From NCBI GenBank assembly GCA_963775235.1, contig CAVZHY010000005.1, forward strand, positions 1 to 64,000: a DNA stretch of 64,000 nt. Direction: 5' to 3'. Position 1 is the first letter of the stretch, and each line of letters begins with the position of its first letter. The DNA is from JBBDMC01 sp963775235 (GTDB lineage: Bacteria > Pseudomonadota > Alphaproteobacteria > Rhizobiales > Kaistiaceae). Below are positions 25,238-34,436 of the stretch, piece by piece. Under the pieces are notes generated by a model that did not search any database, had not been told where the DNA came from, and saw only the letters and a list, made by a program, of their open reading frames with translations. Position numbers and translations under genes: made by a program.

Positions 25238-27434
25238 ATGACGGGCCCAGAATGGCCAATGGCTCCGACGTTCATTCTCTACCGGATTCTCGGCAACGAC
25301 CTGCCGCCGCGCCACGGCGAGCGCCAGACTCTGGAGAACCTCCGCTTCATCCTCGATCGCGAGCCGGTTTTCGAGCAGTGCGAGAAGCGCTGGGTCATAA
25401 ACCGCGTGGCCGACGTCGAGCGCGAAACGGAACTGGTTGCCCTTCTCGAGGAGCATCGACAGACCTTCCTGCACATTCCGTTCGATCTCGCGGAGTACAG
25501 CGCGCGTTTCCTTGATGCCGACGGATTGCCGGATGCATTCAGGCCAATCGAGATCGCCGCCGGGAAACTTCCGCCGAAGGGTGGCGGCTACGCTTACGAA
25601 TGGCTCTACAGGGAGAAGAACCTCTACGCCGTCAACGTGAACGGTGCCCGCAATGCCGCGATCGACGACGGCCTCAGGGCGGGAGCCATGTGGATCATGC
25701 CCTGGGACGGCGCGTGCTTCCTCACGCAGGCCGGCTTCGCAGCGATACGCGAACTGGCACGGGCGAACCAGGAAGCCCGGTATCTCGTCGTTCCTATGGC
25801 CCGCACGGCGGACAATCGCGCCCTCCTGCGGCCCGACTTCGCGCCGGACCCCGTCGATGAGCCCCAGCTCGTGTTTCGTCGCGACGCGCGCGATCGATTT
25901 GACGAGGCACTGCGATACGGCCATCGTCCGAAGGCGGAGCTCTTGCGATGCCTCGGTGTTCCCGGACCATGGCACCGCTGGCCGGCGACGGCCTGGGAAC
26001 AGCGGCGCCGTGCAGTTGCCGCGGACGCGGGCAGCTTCGCCACCGGCGGGTGGGTGGCCCGTCTCAATCCGCAGGCCTCGAAGCGGGTGGAGGTGAGCAG
26101 CTCGGCGCGCGGGCTGGCACGCTACAAGGGCGTTGCGGCGCACTGCGCCACTCTCGACGCGCGCCTGGTCGCGGACACCCGGACGAAGAACGAGCTGAAC
26201 TGCTACCGGCATCTGTTGCAGCAGGTCACGCGAAGGGGTCCGGCCGCCAGGGCCATTGCCGAAGTCGCGGATGGCTTCCTCGATGTCGCTCCCGTCAGTG
26301 TCACCCAAAAGCGCACGCCTCCCGACGGCATACGCCCGAACGACTACGTCAGCGTCGGAACTGATTTCCACCAGCAGGCTGACAGCGCCTCGACCATTCG
26401 CCATGGAGAGGCGAACCTGAACGCGATCCAGGAGGCGATGGACTGCGACCATCATCGGCTCCGCACGACGATCAACGCAGTCACGGCCTTGTCGCTCGCC
26501 GCGGAATTCGACGGGCGAGCGCCGGTACGGCGAGCACGCCATGGCGTTCGTTCGCACCTGGTTCATCGACGACGAGACGAGAATGAGGCCGAACCTGCGT
26601 TTCGCGCAGATTCGACCGGACCAGCCCCATCAGAGCAACCCGGCCGGCGTGGTTGACGTCCGCGACCTCTGGGCCTTTTGCGACGCCCTGACGTTGCTGC
26701 GCAAGAGCGACGCCATGGGCGACGGGGACGAGTTGCTGGTGCGGAAGTGGTTTCGCGGGCTGGCTGACTACCTGCGCAAGCGGGCCGGCGGCGCCGCGGC
26801 GTCGACCGGCAACGTCGGCATTTACCACGACCTCATCGTCGCGACGATCGCCGCCTACGCCAATGACACGACAACCGTGTCGACGGTCCTGACGCGCGCG
26901 AGCCTGCGCATTCGCGGCCACATCGGCCTCACGGGAAAACAGGAATTGGAGGCACTCCGGGCGAGTCCGCTGCACGCGTCTCTGTTCGCGCTGCAGGGGC
27001 TGATCAATTTGGCATGGCTTGGCCGAAACTCCGGCATCGACCTGTGGAAATATGCCGGCGCTGCACATCGCAGCATCCCGATGGCCGCCCGCTTCGTCGC
27101 CGTCAATCGCCATCAATTCAGCGATTACGCGGCGTCGGCCCTTCGATTTGACGACCGCATCGAGGCCGCGCTCCGTGCGATTCCCGAAGATGCAGCCGAT
27201 GTCGAAGTGATCACCGGCCTGTCGCGCGGAGCGATCGCCTATCCCGAGCTGCTGCGTGCTGAAGATGGCTTCGCGCCCTGGTGGCCCATCCTGCTCTCGA
27301 CCGACGAGGAAATCCTCGCCAGCCCGTGGTCACCCGGCCGGCATGCAACGGGCGCTGGCGCGAACAGTCGCCCGCTCGACACGAACGCCTTGGGCGACGA
27401 GCGAGGCAGGCGATCTCGCGGCATGGCGCTTTAG
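25238..27434 (+). CDS. Alginate-lyase-family protein with an extra N-terminal domain, one frameshift as read
   Basis: Two modules are joined. The N-terminal part (about residues 1-340, from FILYRILGNDLPPRHGERQT through GGYAYEWLYREKNLYAVNVNGARN and MWIMPWDGACF) looks like an uncharacterised nucleotide-sugar-handling or glycosyltransferase-like domain. The C-terminal part is an Alginate_lyase (PF05426-like) alpha-toroid with TTINAVTALSLAAEFDG, RTWFIDDETRMRPNL, TGNVGIYHDLIV, ARPLH-like ASPLHASLFALQGL and NRHQFSDYAASA. One extra base near 26527 (GCCGGTACGG) breaks the frame. ATG at 25238 is chosen; 25259 is an alternative. No signal peptide is visible, unlike typical secreted lyases, so an intracellular role with a polysaccharide or glycan product is possible. 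Confidence 0.72.
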
Positions 27435-27507
27435 TTTCCCGCCCACCGGCGTTCCCGCGAAAACGAACCGCACCGGGCAGACGAGCCCCGACAGTGCGGT
27501 GAAAACC

Positions 27508-28515
27508 CTATTGCCCCTGGCAGATCGGTGTTGGCCGTGGCGGCGGTGCCGGATGATCCTTCCTGTATTGGGCGATGATCGGCTCGAGGGTTTCCTTGGC
27601 CAAAATTTCGGAGCGCGGATTTCCTTCAGGCAGGAAGCGTTCCAATACAGTCCCGCGTGCGACAGCGATCGTCCGGCGGTCACCGCTCGCGCGACGGCCT
27701 CGATGTCGGCGGAGTCAGGATAGATGTACAGCGTCGTCGGATCGTCCTTCGTCATCGCGATGATTTCCGGGCGTCCGATGGCGACCAGCTGGTGCAGCCG
27801 TCGCTGCGGCCGCCGGCAGTAATCCACCAGCTTTCCAAACGGAACGTAGCCGTCGTGGTCCGCGTATGGGCTGTGCGGATTTTTCGAAGACAGACATTCC
27901 TCAACAGGACGGCCGGGTGTCCGCCGATCTCGCGCTGTCTGGCATTTGCGGTTTCGCCTTCGCCGTCGAACTGGACGAACGGGCGCATCAAGACCGCATC
28001 TGTTTCGTGGAGATGCGATAATAGCCTTTGAAGGACGTTTTGGTCTCGCCGGTCATATAGGCTCCGCCGGCCGTCAGTTTGGAATCGATGCGCATTGCTG
28101 AAGTTCTTCGCGCACTGTCTTCCGTTCGCGAAATCCGCCGACGCCTTTCAAATCGCGACCGCCGCCGTGGCCCGCCGAAATCGCACGAAACGATCGTTCG
28201 GCTTCGCAGATCACGTAGAACCGGTGGCCCAGGCTGCCGTCGCTCCAGTCATTGGGGCGCGTCGCGTCCATGGCGAAGTAGCAGGGATTCTTGACCATGC
28301 CTTCGCTCACCTTCTGCTGGTAAAGCGCGCGCGCCCTCTGCAGGACCGACTGGCGCGATCTGGCCGTCGCCTTCGCCGACATGGGCCCTCAGCCAAGCTG
28401 GAACGTCCAACGCTTGCTCCGCCGCTGAAGATCGCAGCGACGTCGAAAAGGCGATGACGATGACGACGACGCTGAAGATATTGGCGATCTTCAGAAGGAC
28501 GGATCTGGACCACAC
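27508..28515 (-). pseudogene. YkuD-type (murein L,D-transpeptidase-like) protein, several frameshifts
   Basis: The reading frame changes at least three times, but the order of fragments is that of one exported protein. GTG at 28515 opens a signal peptide (IFSVVVIVIAFSTSLRSSAA). Then come KNPCYFAMDATRPNDW, GHRFYVICEAERSFRAISAGHGGGRDLKGV, a second part with FVQFDGEGETANAR, the cysteine motif GRSDGCTSWSPSDAR, and DDPTTLYIYPDSADIEAV. It ends with ILAKETLEPIIAQY and a Pro-rich C-terminus. The SxGCxSW motif matches the nucleophile of the YkuD_2 type. Dense indels suggest either a poorly read stretch or true decay. Confidence 0.6.
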
Positions 28516-28664
28516 CGGATCAATTCTCCTGTCGAAGGGTCTTGCGATTGTTTGCCGCGCTGCCTGGCGGAATCGTTCAACAAAGGCTTCGCCCCAACAA
28601 GACCATGCGCCGCATGTCCGTTCAAGCCTTGCCGCGAGTAAGGCATTCCACGCAGCGCCGAACG

Positions 28665-29138
28665 TCAGCCGCGGCGCGCCGCCTTGATCGCGGCGACGTC
28701 GATCTTCTTCATGTCCATCATCGCGTCGAAAGCGCGTTTGGCTTCACCGCCGCCGGCCGCCAGCGCCTCCATCAGCACGCGCGGCGTGATTTGCCAGGAG
28801 ATGCCCCACTTGTCTTTGCACCAGCCGCACGCGCTCTCCTGACCGCCGTTACCGACAATGGCGTTCCAGTACCGGTCGGTCTCTTCCTGGTCGTCTGTGG
28901 CAATCTGGAACGAAAAGGCTTCGGTATGCTTGAACGCCGAACCGCCGTTGAGGCCGATGCAGGGCACGCCGGCGACCGTGAATTCGACGGTCAGCACGTT
29001 GCCCGCTTTGCCGGATGGATAGTCACTGGGTGCACGATGGACGGCACCCACCGCGCTGTCGGGAAACGTTTCGGCGTAGAAGCGCGCAGCCTCCTCGGCA
29101 TCCTTGTCGTACCACAGGCAGATCGTGTTCTTGGCCAT
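28665..29138 (-). CDS. VOC family protein (PhnB-like)
   Basis: From ATG 29138 the 157-residue product opens MAKNTICLWYDKDAEEAARFY, the standard start of PhnB-like vicinal-oxygen-chelate proteins. It continues with FPDSAVG, LTVEFTVAGVPCIGLNGG and a C-terminal GWCKDKWGISWQITP. This group was once called 3-demethylubiquinone methyltransferase-like, but it is a small-molecule or metal-binding fold with no proven reaction. A longer in-frame start at 29159 exists. It is a single gene with no obvious partner. Confidence 0.85.
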   Translation of the reverse strand: MAKNTICLWYDKDAEEAARFYAETFPDSAVGAVHRAPSDYPSGKAGNVLTVEFTVAGVPCIGLNGGSAFKHTEAFSFQIATDDQEETDRYWNAIVGNGGQESACGWCKDKWGISWQITPRVLMEALAAGGGEAKRAFDAMMDMKKIDVAAIKAARRG

Positions 29139-29461
29139 CGTCAGTCCTTTCGCTTTCATAGCGTGATTCAACGCCTTTTCCCCTTCCTCTCTCTGACAGA
29201 GATAGGGTGCCGGACCGCTTCGCCCCGACCTCGTGCGCCTCGTTCGCCGCGCAAGCAGTCCGTCCCCGGCACGGGTCCGCCCACGCGGTAGTGCCGGAGC
29301 GGATCGCGAAGAACGCAGCAGCGGATTTTGTCTGACGGTCGGTGGAACAATCCGAGCGATCCACCGTTGCCCGAGCACGCGTCCGCTGCTTTCTCGCTCA
29401 ACGCGATTAGCTTGGATGTACTTTTTGACGCGCTCCCCGGACACCCGGAAGGAGGCAGGCA
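29139..29461. other. Intergenic region between divergent genes, no gene recognised
   Basis: The stretch separates the VOC gene (minus) from the small ORF (plus) and should contain both promoters. Frames crossing it lack protein-like features. A good Shine-Dalgarno (AAGGAGGC) appears only at its right edge, in front of 29462. Confidence 0.4.
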
Positions 29462-29563
29462 ATGGACCCTGTAAGCTTTATTTTCGGCATTGGCGTCGGT
29501 CTGGCGATCGGGATCGCCTATCACGAGTATGGAAAAGGTCGCCGCCGCGGCGATACGGAGTAA
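29462..29563 (+). CDS. 33-residue single-pass membrane peptide
   Basis: ATG at 29462 is preceded by a near-perfect AAGGAGGC ribosome-binding site at seven bases. The predicted peptide has one glycine-zipper-like hydrophobic helix (FIFGIGVGLAIGIAY) followed by a basic and then acidic tail (GKGRRRGDTE). The strong start site and the clean helix-plus-charged-tail architecture support a real small protein. No homologue is recalled. It could be a regulatory membrane peptide; function unknown. Confidence 0.5.
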   Translation: MDPVSFIFGIGVGLAIGIAYHEYGKGRRRGDTE

Positions 29564-29619
29564 GGCGGAAGGAGATCGCAGGGAGGGCTCTCCCTGGTAA
29601 CCGGCGGTCTGATCGTCGG

Positions 29620-30282
29620 TCACCCCTTGATACTGGGGGAGCGACGGCCGTGCTCGATCAGGGCAAGTCCGAGCACTGCGCCAAAGCCTATTGCCGCACC
29701 GTGGATGTCACGCACTGTCAAAAGCAGCACGCCGATACCCAAAGTCACGCAGCTGTGCAGCCGTTCGCCGCCGACTGTCGGGCGAATGAGGCAGAAGCTC
29801 GCCAAACTCCCCGCCAAAGCGAAATTGCCGACTGAATTCCCTGCGCCGATCGGCTGCCAGGCAAGCGCGACACATTCGCTCAACACGCCTCCTGCGACGA
29901 AGATACCGAGCATTCGCGCGGCGCCCCACAGCCGCTCTGACACGCTCCCGACCAGGAGCAGGGCGACAAGGTTGATGAGACTTCCAGTGATGCCGCCGTC
30001 CTGGACCAGCAGGGCCGTTCCGACCCGCCACCAGTCCCCGTTCATGATGGCCCCGCTGTCGCGGCGAAGCAGGGGAAGGACTGCAGGGCTAAAGGACTGC
30101 AGAAAGCTCGGAACGGCGATCGTGGCCGTCAAGAGCAGCGTTGCCACCGGCAGCCACGATCCGGCAGTAAACTGCTTTGTGGGAGGAGTCCCGGCGCCGT
30201 CCTGGGACTTGAGGTGAAGCCAGCCGGCAGCGAATGAGCTGGAGAAGCCGAAAGCATACAGAAGTGAAAGAAACAAATGCAA
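29620..30282 (-). CDS. Rhomboid family intramembrane serine protease
   Basis: The 220-residue product has six hydrophobic segments. The loop after the first helix (IMNGDWWRVGTALLVQDGG) matches the rhomboid L1 loop. The proposed catalytic serine is in the GAGNSVGNFALAG stretch (GxSx motif, about residue 150) and the paired histidine in RDIHGAAIGFGAVLG near the end. The usual WR dipeptide is present (DWWR). Rhomboids cleave membrane proteins within the bilayer. Substrate unknown. The arrangement is a little divergent, so it could be a rhomboid-like pseudoprotease. Confidence 0.7.
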   Translation of the reverse strand: MHLFLSLLYAFGFSSSFAAGWLHLKSQDGAGTPPTKQFTAGSWLPVATLLLTATIAVPSFLQSFSPAVLPLLRRDSGAIMNGDWWRVGTALLVQDGGITGSLINLVALLLVGSVSERLWGAARMLGIFVAGGVLSECVALAWQPIGAGNSVGNFALAGSLASFCLIRPTVGGERLHSCVTLGIGVLLLTVRDIHGAAIGFGAVLGLALIEHGRRSPSIKG

Positions 30283-30355
30283 ACCGCTTCTCCGATTTCA
30301 CGCAGCCACGGCCGTCGGTCTCATGGGTGGCGATGCGTCGTTTGACCAGACCGCC

Positions 30356-31148
30356 TCAATCCCGCCGCTGCGCGAAGACGACCGCGCCGAGGTAGACCAG
30401 CGCCGACAGCGCCGTGATCCAGAAGCTCGTCGGCCAGTCGGTGTAGTAGGCGAGCACGATGCCGAGCCACGCCTGCGCCAGCGCCAGGCCCGGCGCCAGC
30501 AGCAGGCCCGTCCGCAGCCGGTGGGTGAGGAGCTGCGCCGCCGCCGGCGGCCCGATCATCAGCGTAAAGACCAGGAGCACCCCGACGATCTGGATCGACT
30601 GCGCCACGGCCAGCGCGACGAGGGCGAGGAACAGCGTCGCGATCAGCCGGATCGACACGCCCTTGGCCTCGGCGAGCTCCGGTTGCAGGCTGGCGAAGAG
30701 CAGCGGCCGGCTGATGACGGCGAGCGCGGCGAGCGTCAGCTGCTCCGAGCCACGCCAGCGACGTCAGCACCGACGGCGGAACCGCGAGCACGCTGCCGAA
30801 CAGGAGCGCCGTCGCCTGGGTGGCGCTGGTCGTGTAGAGGCTGAGGAACAGGAGGCCGAAGCCCAGCGACAGCGACAGCACGATGCCGACGGCGACGTCG
30901 CGGCCGGAGAGCCGCTCGCCGAGCAGCCCCATCGCGACCGCGGCGGCGAGCGTGAAAGCGATCAGCCCGCCGAGCGGCGACAGGCCGACCAGCACGGCCC
31001 CGGTGGCGCCGGCGAAGCCGACGTGGGCGAGCGCGTGCCCGGCGAAGGCCTGCCCGCGCAGCACCAGAAAATAGCCGACCGTCCCGGCGACGATCGCGAC
31101 GATGCCGCTCGCCGCGAACGCGCGCACCATGAAGTCATAGGTGAGCAT
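30356..31148 (-). CDS. znuB: Zinc/metal ABC transporter permease, one frameshift as read
   Basis: This integral membrane subunit of a zinc importer (ABC-3 family) starts at ATG 31148 (MLTYDFMVRAFAASGIVAI). The body has LRGQAFAGHALAHVGFAGA, the family hallmark, and about eight hydrophobic segments. A one-base indel near 30743 (LAWLGA then LTLAALAVISRPL) shifts the frame. The second part has LQPELAEAKGV and a helix-rich end (VLLVFTLMIGPPAAAQLL). Removing the indel gives about 264 residues. The start lies just inside the end of znuC, so the genes are coupled. Confidence 0.82.
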
Positions 31149-31984
31149 GGTCGTCATGATCGTGCCCGTGGCGTTCGTGCCCGTGGAGTCGTGGTTGTGC
31201 CGGTGGGCCTCGCGCTCGACGTCGTCGCCGCCGGACATGATGAAGATGTGCCCGCCGACGCGCACCACCTCGATCGGCGCGCCGAAGAGGCGCGACATGG
31301 TCGCGGGCGTCACCACTTCATCGACCGTGCCGAGCGCCGCCTGGCGGTGGCCGAGGTAGAGCACGCGATCGATCGCCGGCATGCAGCTGGTTCAGTTCGT
31401 GGCCGCTGAACAGGACGGTGAGGTTGAGTTCGCGCGACAGGCGACGGACGAGATCGACGGCGAGCCGCTGCTGGTGCGGGTCGAGGCTGATCAGCGGTTC
31501 GTCGAGCAGCAGGAGCTTCGGCTTGCCGATCAGCGCCTGGGCGAGCAGCAGGCGCTGGCGCTGGCCGCCGGACATCTCGTCGAGCGGACGGCGCGCCAGC
31601 GCCTCCGCCTCGACCGCGGCGAGCACACGGTCGATTTCGCGGGCGTCGGCGGCCGTGATGATCGGCGGCCCCCAGCGATGGCCGTCGACCGCGCTCGCCA
31701 GGAAATCGCGGCCGGTGAGGCGCAGGCCGGCGGGAGCGGTGCGCGTCTGCGGCAGGTAGCCGATGGCGGCGTTGCCGCGCCGCGCCGGCTGGCCGAAGAC
31801 GCTGATGCGTGCCGGCGGCCGGGCGCACGAGGCCGAGCACGGCGCGCATCAGCGTGGTCTTGCCGGAGCCGTTGGCGCCGAGCACGCCAATGAATTCGCC
31901 GTCCTCGATCGCCAGGCTGACGTCGGCGAGAACCGTCTCGCCGCCGATCGCAAGCGTTACACGGTCGAGGGTGACGGCACTCAC
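31135..31984 (-). pseudogene. znuC: Zinc ABC transporter ATP-binding protein, frameshifted
   Basis: GTG at 31984 begins VSAVTLDRVTLAIGGETVL. Walker A is GVLGANGSGKTTLM, the Q-loop region GYLPQTR, the signature DEMSGGQRQRLLLAQALI and Walker B LLLLDEPLISLDP. Three indels (near 31812, 31378 and 31195) break the frame. With them removed the protein ends in a histidine-rich tail (HGHERHGHDHDDHAHL), seen in several zinc importers and possibly zinc-sensing or buffering. The GTG overlaps the znuA stop. Likely a working gene damaged in the reads. Confidence 0.8.
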
Positions 31985-32851
31985 GCCGGCGGGCCCGCCA
32001 ACGCCTTCTCCGTTGCGTCGATCTCGTCGAGCATCCATTCGACGTAGCTCTATGCCGGCGGGTTCGGTCTCGGTGACACCGACGACCGGGACGCTGGCTG
32101 CCGTGGGCAAGCGGCAGCAGATGCTCGGTCAGCGGGTCGCTCACCTGGTTGTTGTAGAAGAACACCTTGACCCTGCCGCCCTTGAGATCGCTCTCCATCG
32201 CCGCCGATGCGCTCGCCGACGGCTCGGTCTCGTTCATGATCGCCGTCTGGAAGCCCTGGTTGCGCATGTCGAGGCCAAGCGCCTCGGCCATGTAGCCGAA
32301 CACCGGCTCGCTCGCCGTCACCGGCTTGCCGGCGAAGCGCTGCTTCACCTCAGCGACCTTCTGCTTCACCGCATCGAGCGACGCCACGAACGCCTGGCAC
32401 GGCTGCGCAGAATCATCGGCCTGCGCGGGGTCGACCGACGCCAGCGCCTTCGCCACCGCTTGCGCCACCGCTCGGCATGGCCGCCGGGTCGTACCAGAGG
32501 TGCGGGTTGTCGCCGGGCTTGCGGCCGAGCAGGTTCGCGACGTTGATCACGATCCGCTGCGGCCGGTCGGTCGCGGCGATCAGCTTGTCCATCCACGGGT
32601 CGTAGTCGGCGCCGTTGTAGATGACGATGCGCGCGTCGGCGACCGCCCGCGCCGTCGACGGTGTTGCCTCGTAGTCGTGCGGGTCAAGGTTCGGGTTGGC
32701 GATGATGCTGTTGACGTCGACGCTGATCGCCGCCGACCGCCGCCGCGGCCTCGCCGTAGAAATTCTCCGCCGCCACCACGGCAATCGGCTGCGCATGCGC
32801 GGCCGTCGTCATCACCGACACCACCGCGATCGCCGACAGAACGTGCCTCAT
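31981..32851 (-). pseudogene. znuA: Zinc ABC transporter substrate-binding protein, frameshifted
   Basis: ATG at 32851 opens a signal peptide (MRHVLSAIAVVSVMTTAAHA). Across three indels (near 32735, 32483 and 32110) the order of motifs matches the TroA/ZnuA fold: IAVVAAENFYGEAAAAVGG, IIANPNLDPHDYEATPS with the ligand His, NGADYDPWMDKL, DNPHLWYD with the second His, a long backbone helix, then VTASEPVFGYMAEALGL and a C-terminal VVGVTETEP (acid ligand). A fourth small shift near 32050 precedes the stop that overlaps znuC. It captures zinc in the periplasm. It lies first behind the Zur box. Confidence 0.78.
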
Positions 32852-32890
32852 CCCGAGCTCCTGGAACGGTCGATCGTCTCGACCCGCGAA

Positions 32891-32905
32891 CGTTATAACA
32901 TAACG
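32891..32905. promoter_or_regulatory. Zur box (zinc-uptake operator) upstream of znuA
   Basis: CGTTATAACATAACG is a perfect palindrome with 6-bp arms and a 3-bp centre, 40 bp upstream of the znuA start. It closely matches the AT-rich Zur operator (GTTATAnnATAAC-like) of Alphaproteobacteria. Zur with zinc would bind here and switch off znuABC. AT-rich flanks (ATTATTGTCGAC) on the promoter side fit a repressor site at the -10/-35 region. Confidence 0.8.
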
Positions 32906-32986
32906 ATTATTGTCGACAACCGACGGCGTGTGTCCTCATGTTCTGGCAGGGCAACGCATGAGGCAGCACAGCCATCGCAACGCGAT

Positions 32987-34219
32987 TCACAACAGGGCCG
33001 CAATGGTCACGTTATCGGGCATGCAGGTCTGCGGCAGCCCGTGTTGCCCCTGCCACTGGCCGATGGCGATGCGGGTCTTGTAGCCGACCAGGCCGTCGGC
33101 CCCGCCGACATCAAATCCCTCGGCTATCAGCTTGTCCTGCAAGGCTTTTATGTCGCCGCGGGTGAGCTTTCCGACTGCCTTCCAGGCGCCTGCGAGCGGC
33201 TTGTTGTCGGAGAAGCGGTCTGCAAGGTGACCGACGTAGAGGGCGTAGAGGTCGGAGTTATTATACTGCTTGATTACATAGAAATTCTGTGTGACAATGA
33301 ACGCAGGTCCAAAACGACCTGCGGGCATCAAGAGAAACGCCCGATTGTTCTTGTCGGTCGGCAACGCGGTGCCGTCGGCCCGGCGCACCCCCATCGCCGC
33401 CCATTCGGCCGTCGCCTTGCCCTGGTCGGGACCCTCCAGCGCGCACGAAACATGAGGTGGGACAGTGGCTTCGAAGCCCCACCCGAGCCCTCGCGCCCAG
33501 CCCTCGCTGGCGAGCAGGTTGGCAATCGAGGCGAGAGTATCGGGCGCCGAGTTCCAAATATCGCGGCGGCCGTCGTTGTCGAAGTCGACAGCATAGCGCA
33601 AATACAGGCTCGGCAGAAATTGCGGTTGGCCGAGGCCGCCCGCCCACGAGCTGCGCATTCCGTCCGCAGTGATGTCGCCGCGGTCGAGAATCTCAAGCGC
33701 GGCAAGGAGTTGCGTTCGGAAAAGGTCGCCCCGCCGGCCCATGAATGCCTGGGTCGCCAGTACCCGGATCGCCGGTTCCGGCAGCCGGAATGTGCCGTAG
33801 GCACTTTCCTTTCCCCAGATCGCCACAAGTATATCGGCTGGAACGCCATAGCGTTTTACTATGGCATCAAGGGTGCGTCGCCACTGGGCCAGCCGGCTTT
33901 TCCCCTGTTTCGCCAATGTGTTAAGGCCCGATTCCGTAAAGTAGGCGGCGGGGCTTCTGAACTCCGCCTGCCACTCGATCGTCGGCGGTTTCACCGGCTC
34001 TCCCGGCGGCTGTAGCTCCGGCAGCGTCCAGTCGAGCGACACCCCTTCGAAAGCCTTGTCGAACGTGGCTTTCGACACTCCGGCAGCCCTTGCCTGCGGC
34101 CATAAATCGCCGGTGAGCCACGTCTGAAACTCCCGCTCCACCGCGACTTTGTCGGGCGCCGCCATCGCCGTGGAAACCACCATCGCGGCTGCGAAAACGA
34201 GAGGCGCCAGGCGAGTCAT
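32987..34219 (-). CDS. Lytic murein transglycosylase (MltB-like) with peptidoglycan-binding domain
   Basis: It cleaves glycan strands of peptidoglycan in the periplasm. ATG at 34219 gives 410 residues with a signal peptide ending STAMA. The SLT_2 domain (residues about 30-330) has VAIWGKESAYGTF with the catalytic Glu, RRGDLFRTQLLAALEIL, SSWAGGLGQPQFLPS, YAVDFDNDGRRDIW and NNRAFLLMPAG. A PG_binding_1 domain ends the protein (DIKALQDKLIAEGFDVGGADGLVGYKT). An upstream ATG at 34381 would add 54 residues that do not look like a signal. It is read divergently from cysS. Confidence 0.92.
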   Translation of the reverse strand: MTRLAPLVFAAAMVVSTAMAAPDKVAVEREFQTWLTGDLWPQARAAGVSKATFDKAFEGVSLDWTLPELQPPGEPVKPPTIEWQAEFRSPAAYFTESGLNTLAKQGKSRLAQWRRTLDAIVKRYGVPADILVAIWGKESAYGTFRLPEPAIRVLATQAFMGRRGDLFRTQLLAALEILDRGDITADGMRSSWAGGLGQPQFLPSLYLRYAVDFDNDGRRDIWNSAPDTLASIANLLASEGWARGLGWGFEATVPPHVSCALEGPDQGKATAEWAAMGVRRADGTALPTDKNNRAFLLMPAGRFGPAFIVTQNFYVIKQYNNSDLYALYVGHLADRFSDNKPLAGAWKAVGKLTRGDIKALQDKLIAEGFDVGGADGLVGYKTRIAIGQWQGQHGLPQTCMPDNVTIAALL

Positions 34220-34436
34220 TGTACGAAGATGAGGACCCACCGCCGGTCCGGCAAGCTTGACCTTTCGGGCAAAATCATCCATCTGAGCCCCATGACGGCA
34301 GCAACGCGTTTGCGCGCGATTTGCATTTGCGGAATCATTATTACCGGCTAGCAACCACGCTGGCTGAGGCCGTCCTCTCACTGCCCATCAAATCGAGACG
34401 ACAAGCCCCGGCCGGCGGGCGAGGAACGTTATCGGC

